Of a DNA stretch of 64,000 nucleotides, positions 20,348 through 31,993 are shown one piece after another (position 1 is the stretch's first letter; each line of letters opens with the position of its first letter). This stretch comes from Apirhabdus apintestini. GTDB taxonomy: Bacteria > Pseudomonadota > Gammaproteobacteria > Enterobacterales > Enterobacteriaceae. The position numbers and the translations under genes are program-made. The notes beneath the pieces were generated by a model. It was not told the origin of the DNA and ran no database searches. It saw nothing but the letters and a program-made list of their open reading frames with translations. The stretch lies in NCBI GenBank assembly GCA_033977085.1, contig CP138906.1:124001-188000 (forward strand), given 5' to 3'.

Positions 20348-22772
20348 AGGAAACTGACCTGGCGTGGGTACCGCCGCCGTTTCCGGCGCAGGGTCGTCTT
20401 CCGACGCAGGCGCTGCAGGTCGGGCAGAGCCGCCATCAGCAGAGCAGCGCCGAGCGGCTCTACCGCCAGGAACTGTGTCTGGCGGCCGGACGGCGCGTGG
20501 AGCCGCCGTGCTGCAAGACGCTGCATATCAGTCTGTTTTTCGACGGTACGGGGAATAACCTGAACAATGATCTGCTGCTGTCTGACCCGAAGCATCCGAC
20601 CAATATCGCGCGGTTGTTTCGTGCCACTATTGGAACCGGTACGGCGGGCGGGGTACCGACTGGCGGGCAGGCAACACTGTTAGATGGTGCTGAAGACGGC
20701 GGCGGGAAATATTTTAAATTCTACATGCCCGGTGTGGGCACCCCGTTCCCGGAAGTAAACGACCCGGACTATTCCACCCTGGGGCTGGTGGGCGCAACCA
20801 GGGTGAAGAACGTATTAACTGGGCGCTGCTGCGCATTATTGATGTACTGAAATTTACCGCTACAGAAGAATGGTTAACCACCGCAGAGAGCCGAAAGTCC
20901 CTCAGTAAAATGGGTACCAGCTGGAACCGGCTGTGGTTTGGCGGCAGCCACAACCGCTATGAAGAGTTCAGCCGCTTACTGAATGAGTTAGCCCCGCAGC
21001 TGAAGCCATTGATCACCCAGCCGGAGCCGGGTAAACCGAAGCTGTTAGGCATCAAACTGTACGTTTACGGCTTTTCCCGCGGCGCTGCCGCGGCGCGTAC
21101 GTTTGTACGCTGGCTGAGCGAACTGCTGCCCCCGCCGAAAGCGGAAGGCGAAAAGCCCCACAGTGCCTGCAGACTGGCGAGCCGCGGCTCCCCGTCAGCG
21201 TGGAGTTTCTCGGGCTGCTGGATACCGTGGCCTCCGTCGGAGTGGCGCACGTGGTGCCGGTTGCCGAGGGGCATATGTCCTGGGCAGACGGCACAATGGA
21301 GCTGCCGGACGATGCAACCTACGGCGGTCTGATAAAAAATGCGTGCATCTGGTGTCCGGGCATGAGCAGCGCCTCTGCTTTCCGCTCGACTCGGTGCGCC
21401 GGAGTGACGGCAAATACCCGCCCTATGCCACCGAGGTGGTGTATCCGGGGATGCACTCGGATCTGGGGGCGGTTATCCGCCGGGGGATCAGGGGAAGGCT
21501 AATGGGGAGGATGACGGTTTATTGCTGTCACAGATAACATTACATGATATGTATTCTTCAGCTTTTAGCGTCGGTGCCCCCTTTAAAGTTCCATCAATTT
21601 CATTATCACAAGACCTGCAATCAAATAATTGGCGAATGCTGTCCCCTGAACTGCAATTGGAATTTGAAGTAGCGCCTGAATTAGTTCAACGCTTCAACGC
21701 GTGGCGTGAACTCACCCTGAATCTGACCACGCCAGAAAAAGTCACGCCTGAAGAGGCCTGCGAATACAACCCACCGCGTGCCAGCGGCAGTCTGGAAACC
21801 GTGGTTGAAAACCAGATTGCGTGGCTCACCGCCTGGCGTATCGAGCGCTATGCCAGAGGTTCGATGCTGAAAACGCCGTTCTACCAGCGCGCCACCAATA
21901 CCGAAGCGCTGCCCGCCGCGCGTAAGGCTGCAGAAGACGCACGGGATGAAAAGCAGCGGATAGTGCTGAAAAGGCGTCAGGAACAGATAGCAAAACAGTC
22001 CGCAGACAAGATGGATGAAGCTGGTACTTCAGCCGGGCATCAAGGATTTCGACCCGGATATGGCGCAGACTCAGTTGTTTGAAGCGGCGAAGGAGTTTGG
22101 AAAGGATTACCACGACGGTTACCGTATCCCGGAGAACCTGGCGCAGATAGTGCTGGATACCGTGCTGCAGCCGCTAGTTTTCGTTCTCAATACCGATGAT
22201 GAACCCCGGGAATACCGGCGAATAAAGGCAGACGGAGACGCGCGGCAGGCTGTGCTTTTCCCGGAAGCCGGTGAGGCCAGTAATGCGCAGCAGCCTGCCG
22301 GGCTGGTCAGGGCGTTGTTCGACGACCAGGTGCACGACTCGCGAGCCTGGTTTATGCACGCGGCGCTGGGTACGCGCGAGATGTGGGGCGGCTACTTCCG
22401 TTACCGGATGATTTATTTCAGCGACAAATGTAGTAAGTCTCTGTCACCGCTGGTAATCGCCGGGAACCTTGTCGGGTTTGCCACCCTGACCACGGGTGTA
22501 GTGCTGAGTTTCAGACAAAAGAGCCTGACCGGAAAGGTGGCAGGGCTGGCTGCGACAGGCGCGGTGCGCTCACTGCAGGTTGAGGTACTGGACAGGCTCA
22601 CCCGTGAACCCGTGGCGGAACTGCCGGGGGAGAGCAATTACGTGCGTTTACCCGGGAGCCAGGTGTGGTGGTTGCCCGTCAAAAGGCGCAGGTGGCTGAA
22701 CAGCAACTGGCGCGTGCGCGGGCTGCGATCCCAGCCAGCTGGCTTGAAAACGTGGTGACGGCGATCGCCTGA
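20335..22772 (+). CDS. DUF2235 / Tle1-like T6SS phospholipase effector
   Basis: This is a large antibacterial lipase candidate of about 812 residues after frame correction. Recognisable parts are LHISLFFDGTGNN at about residue 65, the nucleophile elbow YGFSRGAAAARTF (GxSxG-like, Ser at about residue 247), an aspartate in LLDTVASVG, HSDLGGGY, and FMHAALGTREMWGGYFRYR later, the Ser-Asp-His layout of the DUF2235/Tle1 family. The C-terminus has a hydrophobic pair of segments (LVIAGNLVGFATLTTGVVL) and a coiled end (QKAQVAEQQLARARAAIPA). At least five single-base breaks (near 20815, 21150, 21340, 21470, 22010 and 22660) are bridged. It is preceded by adaptor and lipoproteins and followed by PAAR, a standard effector cassette. 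Confidence 0.85.
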
Positions 22773-22792
22773 GAAAGAGGAAGGAGAACCTG

Positions 22793-23049
22793 ATGAGTAA
22801 GGTTATTCGCACAGGGGACAGGCTGCGGGAATATGGCGGTAAGGTATTAGGGGGCACTATCAGTGCTTTGGTCAGGGATTTGCCTGCAAAGGGGATTCGG
22901 TTCGCTGCAACCAGCATGGGATGACCACCATCGTTGAAGGTAGCTCACTGACCATGATTGATGGTCAACCGGTAGCGCTGCACGGCCACCGCTGTGCCTG
23001 TGGCTGTACGCTGGTCAGCTCGTTTCCTGACTGCGGTATTGAACAGTGA
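22793..23049 (+). CDS. PAAR-repeat spike tip protein (block A)
   Basis: This is a small protein of about 85 residues that sharpens the VgrG spike. ATG 22793 follows AAGGAGAACC. It opens MSKVIRTGDRLREYGGKVL. One G is missing near 22853; corrected it continues GGHYQCFGQGFACKGDSV, then GMTTIVEGSSLTMIDGQPVA and CACGCTLVSSFPDCGI, the PAAR-type cysteine/histidine pattern. The stop TGA overlaps the GTG start of the next gene. It presumably sits on the block A VgrG. Confidence 0.88.
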
Positions 23050-24182
23050 GATCTGCTCCTGTCTACCCGGAATACAAAACGGCGCGGCCACCCGCTGCAG
23101 CCAGGTGGCTGTCAGCCTCGGCATTACTGGTGCTGAGCTGCGGCGGTGTGGGCGCACTATGGCCATCAACACAAGGTGAAAGTTCGCCGGTTGCGCTCGG
23201 TATCCTGGTAGCACTGATGCTGGCGGGCACTGGTTGGCTTGTGCGGCTGTTGTATTATCGTACCAGTATGCATAACGCCGCTTTCTACTACCAACTGGTG
23301 GCATATGAACAGCAGCAGTGGTGGGCACAGCACCGGCAGTCGTTCTGGTTAAAGGAAGTGCTATTGCTGGGGCCTGCGGGTACGCGTTCAGTTGACTGGC
23401 TGCGTGTTCTTAATCGCGAACAACGCCCACCAGAAGAAAAAAAGAGGGGGCAGCGGTGCGCTGAGACTGCCGCAAATTTCGGCGATAGATCCCTCCGCAC
23501 GTGAAAAGTGGTTGGCGGAAATGCTGGTTATTGAGTGGCAAAAGCAGCGCAGTGAAATAAAACTCACGTCACCTTTGCGTTGCTACTGGCAGGGGGCCGA
23601 TATTACCTGGCAGGCATTTCGCGCACAGATGGCACTCACTTTCCCGGAAATCGCGCTGCCTGCACGGCCTGAGCCCTGGCAAGGGGAAGCCAGTCTGGCT
23701 GAGATAGCGAGCGATCTTGCTGAAGCCAAACCTGAGGACACGATGCTGATCGCCGGATGTCTGGTGGTCGCGGCACAGCCTGGTACAGCGCTTCCAGCCG
23801 GAGAATCAGCCGTACTGTGGCTGGCTGGACGGAATGGCCCGGTACAGCTAACGCGTGGTGAAACTTTTTCGCCAGCAAAAGGCGACATATTACCCACAGT
23901 GTTTGCCCGGGCACTGGAACAGAGCGAAATAAAAGACCCTCCGGAGGCCTGTATGTTGTTTTCCCAGCCCGACATTAAGGCGCTGGCGAGTGGTGGCTGG
24001 GATGTCAGTCAGCATCTGCAGGACGCCAACTGGGGGATATCGGCGATATGGACGCGCTCATCGTGTTATCGCTGGCCGCAATCTATGCCGAGCACCACCA
24101 ACAACCGTGTGGCTGGATTGCCCGCGACCCGATGAACCCCCTCGCAACTGGAATTATAAAACCTGATGGACAACGTCAATAA
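23046..24182 (+). CDS. Unknown two-helix membrane protein upstream of tssM (block A)
   Basis: This protein is not a family I can name. GTG 23046 overlaps the PAAR stop. Two membrane helices lie at the N-terminus (WLSASALLVLSCGGVGALW and VALGILVALMLAGTGWLV), followed by a cytoplasmic-looking domain of about 290 residues with no obvious catalytic motif. The frame breaks near 23450 (poly-A/G) and 24035 (G-run). Corrected, it ends with ALIVLSLAAIYAEHHQQ and IIKPDGQRQ at 24182, overlapping the tssM start by 17 bases. A gene with the same position (PAAR before, tssM after), size and architecture exists in block B (48188-49346), so it is probably a regular T6SS accessory protein. Confidence 0.7.
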
Positions 24183-27100
24183 ACCTGCTGCCATCTCTGG
24201 GGCAGCCACGGCAACGGTATGTATTGCTGTAACTACTTTACTGGTACTGCTGGGCGGAATGGCGTGGTGGCTGTGGGCGACCGAACGTTCAACGGAATGG
24301 GAAACGCTGCGCCCGCTTATCGTCTCTGGCTTTATCATTTGGGGAATTGCGCTCAGCCTGCTTGTTCTGGGGTTTATGGCCTTCCGGTTATTGATTAAGG
24401 ACAAGGTTAGCCCGTCGGCATCCCGCAAACATAAACCCATAAAAGTTAGCAGAGGTGAACACGCTTATGCGCCTCTGAAAAAATACCTCCGACTCCGCTA
24501 CAGATTGTTCTGGCGCCACAAAGTCCGCCTGTTGTTGATTACCGGCGATGAGGCAGCCATTGAGCAACTGGTGCCCGGCCTGCAGAAGGAGCAGTGGCTT
24601 GAGGGCAGCCGTACCGTGCTGATTTACGGCGGCAGCCTGGCCTCGGAGCCTGACCGCGAAAAATACGCCGCGCTGCGTAAACTGCGGCGCGGCCGCCCTC
24701 TGGATGGCATTGTGCGCGTCATGCCTGCCTCGTTTAACCTGACACCCCAAATCAGCGACAGCGACCTGCGCGGGCTGGAAAAATCAGCGAACTGCTCCGC
24801 TATTCCGCACCGGTCTGGCTGTGGCAATTATGCGACAGCGGCTGGTCGCAGAGCGGCCGCACTGAGCAGGCGGTGGGGGCCGCTTTCCGCTGCGCGCAGC
24901 CGAAGACGATATTATCCGCCAGCTTGAGCTCGATGCTGCCGGCCCTGCGGGCGCAGGGCGTGAGCCAGGTCGCTGAGAACAACGGTCACGACTTCCTGCT
25001 GCGCCTGGGTCAGCACCTTGCAGAGGGCGGTATTGCCCGCCGGGCAGAACAACTGGCGCCGTGGCTGTTTGCCTCTCAGCAGCGCATTCCGCTGCGTGGC
25101 CTGATGTTCAGCCTGCCACAGGGGCAGTCATCCGGCGCCATTGAGGATGCCGGACTCTCTGCCCCTGCCGGGGCCGAAAAATATATCCCGCAATCACAGC
25201 GCCATGCCCTGACGTTATCTGTTACCTGGCAGGGGGTTGTGGACGATTGCACCCGCGTACGCGGTCGCCGGGTCGGAATGCCGTGGGAGCAGGCGCTGGC
25301 CTGGGCGCTGACGGCGATTATCGGCGTCTGGGCGGCGGGAATGCTGCTCTCTTTGCGCTCAACCGGTCACAGATAGTTTCTGTTGCAGAGCAGGCGCATG
25401 CCCTGGTGGAACATCCTTCCGTCTCGGACAGCCAGCTGACGGCCCTGCACGCCCTGCGCAACGATGCCGGACGCCTGCAGCATCGTATTCAGAACGGCGC
25501 ACCGTGGTATCAGCGCTTTGGTCTGGACCATAACCCGCAGCTACTTGACGCACTGCTGCCCTGGTACGGCGTGGCGAACAATCGTCTGATACGCGACCCG
25601 GCAAATGCCGCCCTGATGCAGAAGCTCAGCGCGCTGGCCAACTCGGCCCCGAACAGCGACCAGCGGGCTGCGCTGGCAAAACCGGGCTATAACCAGTCGA
25701 AGGCCTGGCTGATGATGGCGCGCCCGGATAAAGCAGACGGCGCGTATTACGCGCAGACCATGAAAACCGTGCAGCCGGCGCACCCGGGTATCTCAGCCGG
25801 CCTGTGGCAGAGCCTGTCGCCGGATTTGTGGGCCTTTTACATCGCCGTGCTGCCGGAGCAGCCGCAGTGGAAAATCACGCCGGATGCGCAGCTGGTCAGC
25901 CAGAGTCGCCAGGTGCTGCTGCAGCAGATAGGGCGGAGTAACGCGGAAAGCACCCTGTATGAGAATATGCTTAAATCCGTGCGCCGTAATTTCGCCGATG
26001 TGTCCCTGGAGGACATGACCAGTGGTACCGATGCGCGGCGGCTGTTCACGACAGATGAAGTTGTGCCCGGCATGTTTACCCGCCAGGCGTGGGAAGAGGG
26101 TATTCAGCAGGCCATCGAAAAGGCCGCGAGGTCGCGGCGGGATGAAATTGACTGGGTGCTGAGCGACAGCCGAAAAACCGTCTCCTCAGACCTGTCGCCG
26201 GAAGCCCTGAAGGCCCGCCTGACGCAGCGTTACTTCACCGATTTTGCCGGCAGCTGGCTGAGTTTCCTCAACGGTCTGCGGCTTAACCCGGCAAACACTA
26301 TTGCCGATGTGACGGACCAGCTGACGCTGATGAGCGATGTCCGCCAGTCCCCGCTAATAGCGCTGGTGAATACCGTCGCCTGGCAGGGGCAGACCGGACA
26401 GCGGAGCGAGAGGCTGTCGGACTCCCTCATCAAATCGGCGAAAGACCTGGTGGGCGGAAAAGATAAACCGGCGATTGACCAGTCTGCCTCCGGGCCGCAG
26501 GGGCCACTGGATGAAACCTTTGGCCCGCTGCTGCAGCTTGTGGGCAAAAATAAGGGCAGCAACGTTATGTCGGCTGACAACTCCCTGAGCCTGCAGACGT
26601 ATCTGACCCGCATCACCCGCGTGCGCCTGCGTTTGCAGCAGGTGGCCAGCGCCTCCGACCCGCAGGAGATGATGCAGGCGCTGGCGCAGACCGTATTCCA
26701 GGGCAAAAGCGTGGACCTGACCGACACCCAGCAGTACGGCAGCCTGATTTCGGCAAGCCTCGGCGAAGAGTGGAACGGCTTTGGCAACACGATGTTTGTA
26801 CAGCCGCTGAATCAGGCATGGGAAACCGTTTTGCAGCCGTCGGCAGCCAGCCTGAATGACCGGTGGAGCCGCTCGATTGTTGCGAACTGGCATACCGCGT
26901 TTGACGGACGTTTTCCGTTTGCCGTCAGTAAAAGCGATGCTTCCCTGCCGATGCTGGCTGAATTTGTGCGTAAGGACAGCGGGAGAATAGAGCGCTTCCT
27001 GACCACGGAGCCAGCGGAGTGCTGCATAAAGAGGGCAGTCAGTGGGTGCCGGATAAGGTGAACAGCCAGGGCTGAGCTTTAACCCGGCGTTCCTTAGGGC

Positions 27101-27614
27101 CATTAACCGGCTGAGCCAGATATCGGACATTCTGTTTACCGATGGCGGTCAGGGTATCAGCTTCGAACTGCAGGCCCGCCCGGTGCCGCACGTGGTGGAA
27201 ACACAGCTGACCATTGATGGTCAAAAGCTGCGCTACTTCAACCAGATGGCCGACTGGCAGCCCTTTCGCTGGCCGGGAGACACGTACAGGCCGGGCACCA
27301 TGCTGACCTGGACCACGGTCAGTGCGGGTGCGCGCCTGTTTGGTGACTACAGCGGGACCTGGGGCTTTATTCGCTGGCTGGATGAGGGCAGGCGTCAGCA
27401 GCTTGACCGCAGCCAGTGGATGATGAGTTTCACCGCAGCGGATGGCCGCACGCTGCAGTGGGTGCTGCGCTCCCAGCTGGGTAAAGGTCCGCTGGCGCTG
27501 CTGGAGCTACGGGGCTTTACGCTTCCGGAACAGATATTCAGCGTCGACAGTGCGGCTACGACCCGGGCGCTGATAGCCGGCAGGGAAGGCAGCGAGCGGG
27601 ACGGGATTGAATAA
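24166..27614 (+). CDS. tssM: T6SS membrane complex protein TssM (block A)
   Basis: This is the IcmF-family inner-membrane scaffold, about 1149 residues after correction. Two N-terminal helices (VCIAVTTLLVLLGGMAWWLW, LIVSGFIIWGIALSLLVLGF) are followed by a cytoplasmic domain and a third helix (LTAIIGVWAAGMLLSL). A long periplasmic part follows with MTSGTDARRLFTTDEVVPGMFTR, SDSLIKSAKDL, YLTRITRVRLRLQQV and C-terminal WGFIRWLDEG. The usual Walker A is replaced by LLLITGDEAAIEQL, so it probably does not bind nucleotide. Breaks near 24785, 24925, 25365 and 27005-27075 are bridged. Clearly homologous to the block B copy but diverged. It is followed by a tssA remnant instead of an intact tssA. Confidence 0.9.
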
Positions 27615-27639
27615 CCGGCACTTTGCAGGCTCCGGCGGC

Positions 27640-27856
27640 CGGCTGTCAGGCGGTCAAACCGCTGCGGTGAAAATACATGCAGCCATGTACGGAAAGCGGG
27701 TATTGCTGGCTTATCCACATCAGTGATGCCCGCCTGGCATGAGAAGGTCCGGGAGATGACGATAATTTTCAGCGTATCCGGCAGGAGGTTAACAAACTTG
27801 TCGGCATCGATATTGAATCTTTGTATTCAGCATGGATGGATTTCTTTTTTGCTTAA
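27640..27856 (+). pseudogene. tssA: Decayed tssA remnant between tssM and tssF (block A)
   Basis: At 27745-27815 the frame reads GPGDDDNFQRIRQEVNKLVG, close to DPGYDDDFQQMREEVNKLSG of the intact TssA at 52734. Upstream bases align more weakly to the earlier part of tssA (tgctggctt...cccgcctgg). The similarity fades after about 27815 and the frame stops at 27856. It lies exactly where tssA sits in block B, between tssM and tssF. About 460 codons are missing, so this is real loss, not a sequencing slip. Confidence 0.75.
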
Positions 27857-27921
27857 CCCTGCCAGACTCCCAAAGTCTGCCTCCGTACTTAACACGCAGT
27901 AATAACTAAACAGAAAGAATT

Positions 27922-29673
27922 ATGGATGACTTAACCCTGCGTTACTACGACGCTGAAATGCGCTATTTACTGGAAGCCGGTGAAGAATTTGCCCGGGCTC
28001 ACCCCGAGCAGGCGGCCATGCTCAATCTCGATAAAGCGGGCGCTCGTGACCCGTATGTGGAACGGCTGTTTGAAGGCTTTGCTTTCCTGATGGGCCGCCT
28101 GCGTGAAAAGCTTGATGACGATCTGCCTGAACTGACCGAGGGGCTGGTCAGCCTGCTGTGGCCGCATTACCTGCGTACTATTCCGTCGTTATCCGTGGTC
28201 GAGTTTTCTCCCGACTGGCGGGAAATGAAAGAGCCGATGCGGATAGTGAAAGGCTTCGAGGTGCATTCCCGGCCTATCGGCGAGAAGAGAACGCGCTGCC
28301 GTTACACCACCACAAAGGAAATCGATCTCCAGCCGCTGTCGCTGGATCAGGCAAGTCTTGTGACCGACCCCGATGGTCGTTCGGTCATTACTCTGCGTTT
28401 CAACTGCAGCAAACTGGCGGACTGGAGCCGCCTCGATCTCAGCCATATTCCGCTCTATTTTAATGCGGATGCACCGCTGGCCTGCGCCATGCATGAAGCC
28501 TTTACCATGAACGTGGCGCGCATGTGGCTACGGCTTCCTGGAGATGTGGACAAAAGACCGCTGGAAGGGCACTTTACCGCGCTCGGGTTTAGCGATGACG
28601 ATGTTCTCTGGCCGAAAGGTAGCAGCTTCAGTGGTTACCAGCTATTACTGGAGTATTTCACTTTCCGTGAGAAGTTCATGTTCACCGGTCTGCGCGGGCT
28701 AGAGTCCGTAGACTTTCCGGCAGAACTGACTTGGTTTGAAATTGATGTGGTGCTGAGTGAGCGCTGGGAACATGATTTCAGCTTTACTGAAAAGCATCTG
28801 CGGATGAACTGTGTCCCGGTGATTATTCTGTTCCCGCTGGAGTCGGATCCGCTGACGCTGAATTCCCTGCAGACGGAGTATATGCTGCGCCCGATGCGCG
28901 TGCAGGATGGCCATACCGAGATTTACTCCGTGGATTCGGTGATGTCCTCAAGCCAGCATACGTATGTGCCGTTCTCAAGCTTCCGCCACAAAGGTGTGAT
29001 GATGCGGCATGAGGCACCGGAGTATTACTATCACACTCGCGTCCGCCGTGGTCCATCGGGGCTTCATAACACCTGGCTTATACTGGGCGGTGAGGCTTTT
29101 GATAATCATACCGTGCCGGAAGATGAGAGCCTGTCGCTGACGCTGACCGGGACCAACGGGCAGTTACCGCGCCGTGCACTGCAGAGTACCGTGCTCGATA
29201 CGGTGATGAAAACCACCTCAGCCAGCATCGCCGTGCGTAATCTCTGTGCGCCAACCCTGCCCTGTTATCCACCTGCTCAAGATCGCTTCCACTGGCGAGT
29301 ACTGAGCCATCTTGGCAGCAGTTTCCTCTCGATGATGGATAACGCGGAAGTACTGCGCGGCACGCTGGCGCTGTATGAATGGACTAACAGTGAGATGAAT
29401 CGCCGTCGACTTGAGGCTATCATCGATGTGAAACACGGCGAAACCGAACGCTTTGAGCAGGGATATCTGGTGCGCGGTGTGCAAATTGAGGTGACTCTTG
29501 ATAGCCACGGCTTTGCCGGGCGCGGAGATATCTGCCTGTTTGGTGAGATGCTGAGCCGGTTTTTGCGCTTTACACCGATATTTATCTGTTTAACCGCCTG
29601 ATTATCATTCTGCAACCAACTGGAGAGCGCCTGGAATGGGAAGAGAAGCACAACCGCCGCATTCCCGGCTGAC
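27922..29673 (+). CDS. tssF: T6SS baseplate protein TssF (block A)
   Basis: TssF forms the baseplate wedge with TssE, TssG and TssK. It starts at 27922 after AGAAAGAAT with MDDLTLRYYDAEMRYLLEAG. Conserved features include DPYVERLFEGFAFLMGRLREKLDDDLPEL (within about residues 45-75), SGYQLLLEYFTFREKFMF, and GHTEIYSVDSV-like and FSSFRHKG blocks. The frame breaks near 29562 in a T-run; adding one T restores FFALYTDIYLFNRLIIILQPTG and the stop at 29671-29673 (about 584 residues). It overlaps tssG by 38 bases. It is clearly paralogous to the block B copy at 54350 but diverged throughout. Confidence 0.92.
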
Positions 29674-30720
29674 CGCGCGGCTGAACGCCGACCTGCATCG
29701 CATTAACTTTTATCGTTTCTGCCAGTTACTGGAAAAGCGCAATCCGGGTAAGCCGCTAATGGGGGCGACCAGCCACCCTGCCGACGACCTGGTGCGCTTT
29801 GCCTCACATCCGGGAATGGGGTTTCCGGCCAGTGAGCTGAAAGCCGTTGAATACGATGAAGATGATGACAGCAAACCCCCGTCATCCGTACCACATTTAT
29901 GGGGATGTACGGTGTCGACTCACCGTTACCAACGGTGTATCTCGATGACATTACCCAGCGGCGAGAAGGACATGAGGCGCTGAAGGGGTTTCTGGATATC
30001 TTCAGCCATCGCATCCTGACGCAGTTTTACCGCATCTGGCGTAAGTACTCCTATCCGGCTACGTTTGAGCCCGGCGGTACCGACAGCATTTCACAGTCAC
30101 TGCTGGGCTTGGTTGGGCTGGGAATTCCCGGTACCGCAAATCATATTGCTACGCCGGTTTCGCGCTTTCTGGCGTTACTCAGTGTGCTGCAGCAGCCAGG
30201 CAAAACGCAGGAGGGTATGCAGGCGCTGGTACACTTGCTGGCACCGAATACCCGCGTAAAAGTCAGTCCGTACTGTTTGCGACCGGTGGCAGTCAGCCAG
30301 CCGCTGGGTTTTTATGATGAGGCTGATTTTTTGCTGGATGGCAATATGCCGCTGGGTGATGAAGCGATGGATGCCAACAGCCAACTACTGATTGCGCTCA
30401 CAACGGATAACGAGCTGGAGGCGCGGGGCTGGAAGCCGGATGGTCTGTTATATCAGGATTTCCTGGTCATGCTGCGTGTGTATTTGGGCTGGCGCTTTAA
30501 AGCCCGGATTACCTTGACCACTTCAACCCGATTGCTGGCAGCGCCCGCGCTGGGAGAAGGGCCTTTCTGGCTGGGTATGAACGGGGTGCTGGGGGCTGAG
30601 AGTGATAGCCTTTCGGATGATATCCCTGAAACCTTTACGACAGAACTAGGTTATTACACCGGGCTTAAGCCTGCGAAACCACAACAAGGAAACCGACGTG
30701 TTACGTACAAATTTACTTAA
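29636..30720 (+). CDS. tssG: T6SS baseplate protein TssG (block A)
   Basis: TssG is the partner of TssF. It opens MGREAQPPHSRLTARLNADL and then NFYRFCQLLEKRNPGKP, the conserved N-terminal block. One C is missing in the C-run near 29880; corrected, the frame reads TFMGMYGVDSPLPTVYLDDI, the family signature. Later features are FLDIFSHRILTQFYRIWRKY and AHLLAPNT-like (here VHLLAPNTRVKVSP). The corrected length is about 361 residues. The stop at 30718-30720 overlaps the GTG start of tssJ, so the two genes are coupled. Confidence 0.92.
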
Positions 30721-31242
30721 GACCGCGCGCTGGCTAACACCGCTGATGGTGTTCACTTTGGCAGGGTGCGGAGTGACGCAGAGCGTCACCGATGGTACTA
30801 AATCGGCATTTAATGCCGTGTTCTATAAAAAGATTAAGGTGCTACACTTGGATTTTACCGCGCGTGAAGCGCTGAATACGGACTCTCATGAGAGTAACTC
30901 ATTGTCTGAGCCGGTGGTAGTCCGTGTCTATCAACTGAGAGATCGCAAAACCTTCGATAAAATGGTCTATCAGCAACTGCTTAAAGACGGAGAAAATATT
31001 CTGAAGGAAGACCTGCTGGCTAGCCGTGACGTGGTGGTGAAGCCGGGCGGCGATGAGAACCTTGATATGCCGATGGAAGAGGCGGCGCAGTTTGTGGCCA
31101 TCGTCGGGCTATTTCGAGATCCTGACCTGGTCAATAATACCTGGAAGCAGGTTATCAAACGCAACGTTTGGAGCCGGATAAGGCACGCATTCTGGAAGCC
31201 GGTAGCAACCATCTGACGCTACAACCGCTGAAAGACGACTGA
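30698..31242 (+). CDS. tssJ: T6SS outer membrane lipoprotein TssJ (block A)
   Basis: TssJ anchors TssM to the outer membrane. The start is GTG 30698, placed 7 bases after AAGGA. The lipoprotein signal is PLMVFTLAGCGVTQSVTDG with lipobox LAGC. Family features are VVVRVYQLRDRKTFDKM, then DMPMEEAAQFVAIVGLFRDPD. One base is missing near 31164 (NDLEPDKAR is restored by adding an A), after which the protein ends LEAGSNHLTLQPLKDD at 31240-31242. Length is about 181 residues. It resembles the block B copy in domain order. A decayed tssE follows. Confidence 0.88.
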
Positions 31243-31429
31243 TATTCAGGGATATAGCGTCTGCGGGCAGTATGCAGTGTACCGTGGTAGTTTTACCGCT
31301 GACTTCACCCTCAGCCTGGCCATTGAAAGTCAGTAGGTTATCCTGCCGGGGCCGGATAATATGCAGCGCAATCTTAACCATCGCGCCGGAGCACTGGCGC
31401 ACTTGATCGGGCGTGGCCTGATGCGATAA
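31243..31429 (+). pseudogene. tssE: Decayed tssE remnant after tssJ (block A)
   Basis: No intact frame exists, but 31333-31429 reads VILPGPDNMQRNLNHRAGAL, closely matching VILSVLDNMQRILNCRAGTL of TssE at 57680. Upstream bases (from about 31258) also align at the DNA level to the first part of tssE, with several stop codons. After HLIGRGLMR the frame stops and the second half of the gene is absent. It sits where tssE follows tssJ in block B. Many substitutions plus truncation point to old pseudogenisation. Confidence 0.75.
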
Positions 31430-31705
31430 ATATTCTTAATGGATGCCGGGAACGGCTCATAAACTGTTGGGAGCCTGTCTGCTACTTTGCTCAAATATGA
31501 GCTATGTCTGAATAATAAACTCTGATCTGCAGTAACTGAACATCTTCGGCGCGCTACGTCATTGATGCCAGATTCACGACTATTGATCTAATGCGTTATG
31601 CCACCGATTTTATGTCAGAATGCCTGATTCTGGAGCGAGGTATGATGCATCAACGCTATTTTAGTGCGATCTCAAATAGTTAAATGGAGCTATTAATTAA
31701 AAGGA

Positions 31706-31993
31706 ATGTATGTAAGAAATGTCATTAATAAATTAGCATTAGGTTTCGCGTAATTTTATCTTTATCCGTTCTATCTGTTTGTGCCACCAAGAAGCATTTC
31801 GAATGTAATTAAAAATCATGAAAGTGGAGAAGCCTTATATAGTAGCGATGTAATTTCTGCAGTAGCTATTACTGAAACAGAGCAAGGTAAATATAACTGG
31901 ATATTTGTTGTCGAGCATTTCGATTATGCCCTTACCGCCGATGGTGACGATTTTATGCGCGTATGGGTGATCGGCAAAATCGATAAATCGTGA
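31706..31993 (+). CDS. Small putative lipoprotein of unknown function (broken frame)
   Basis: An AAGGA site precedes ATG 31706, which opens MYVRNVINKLALGF. A one-base shift near 31748 gives VILSLSVLSVCATKKHF, a signal with lipobox-like LSVC, and another near 31797 leads to VIKNHESGEALYSS and later YNWIFVVEHFDYALTADGDDF. Together this reads as a lipoprotein of about 95 residues. I do not recognise the family. It lies between T6SS block A and yiaA. Confidence 0.4.
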
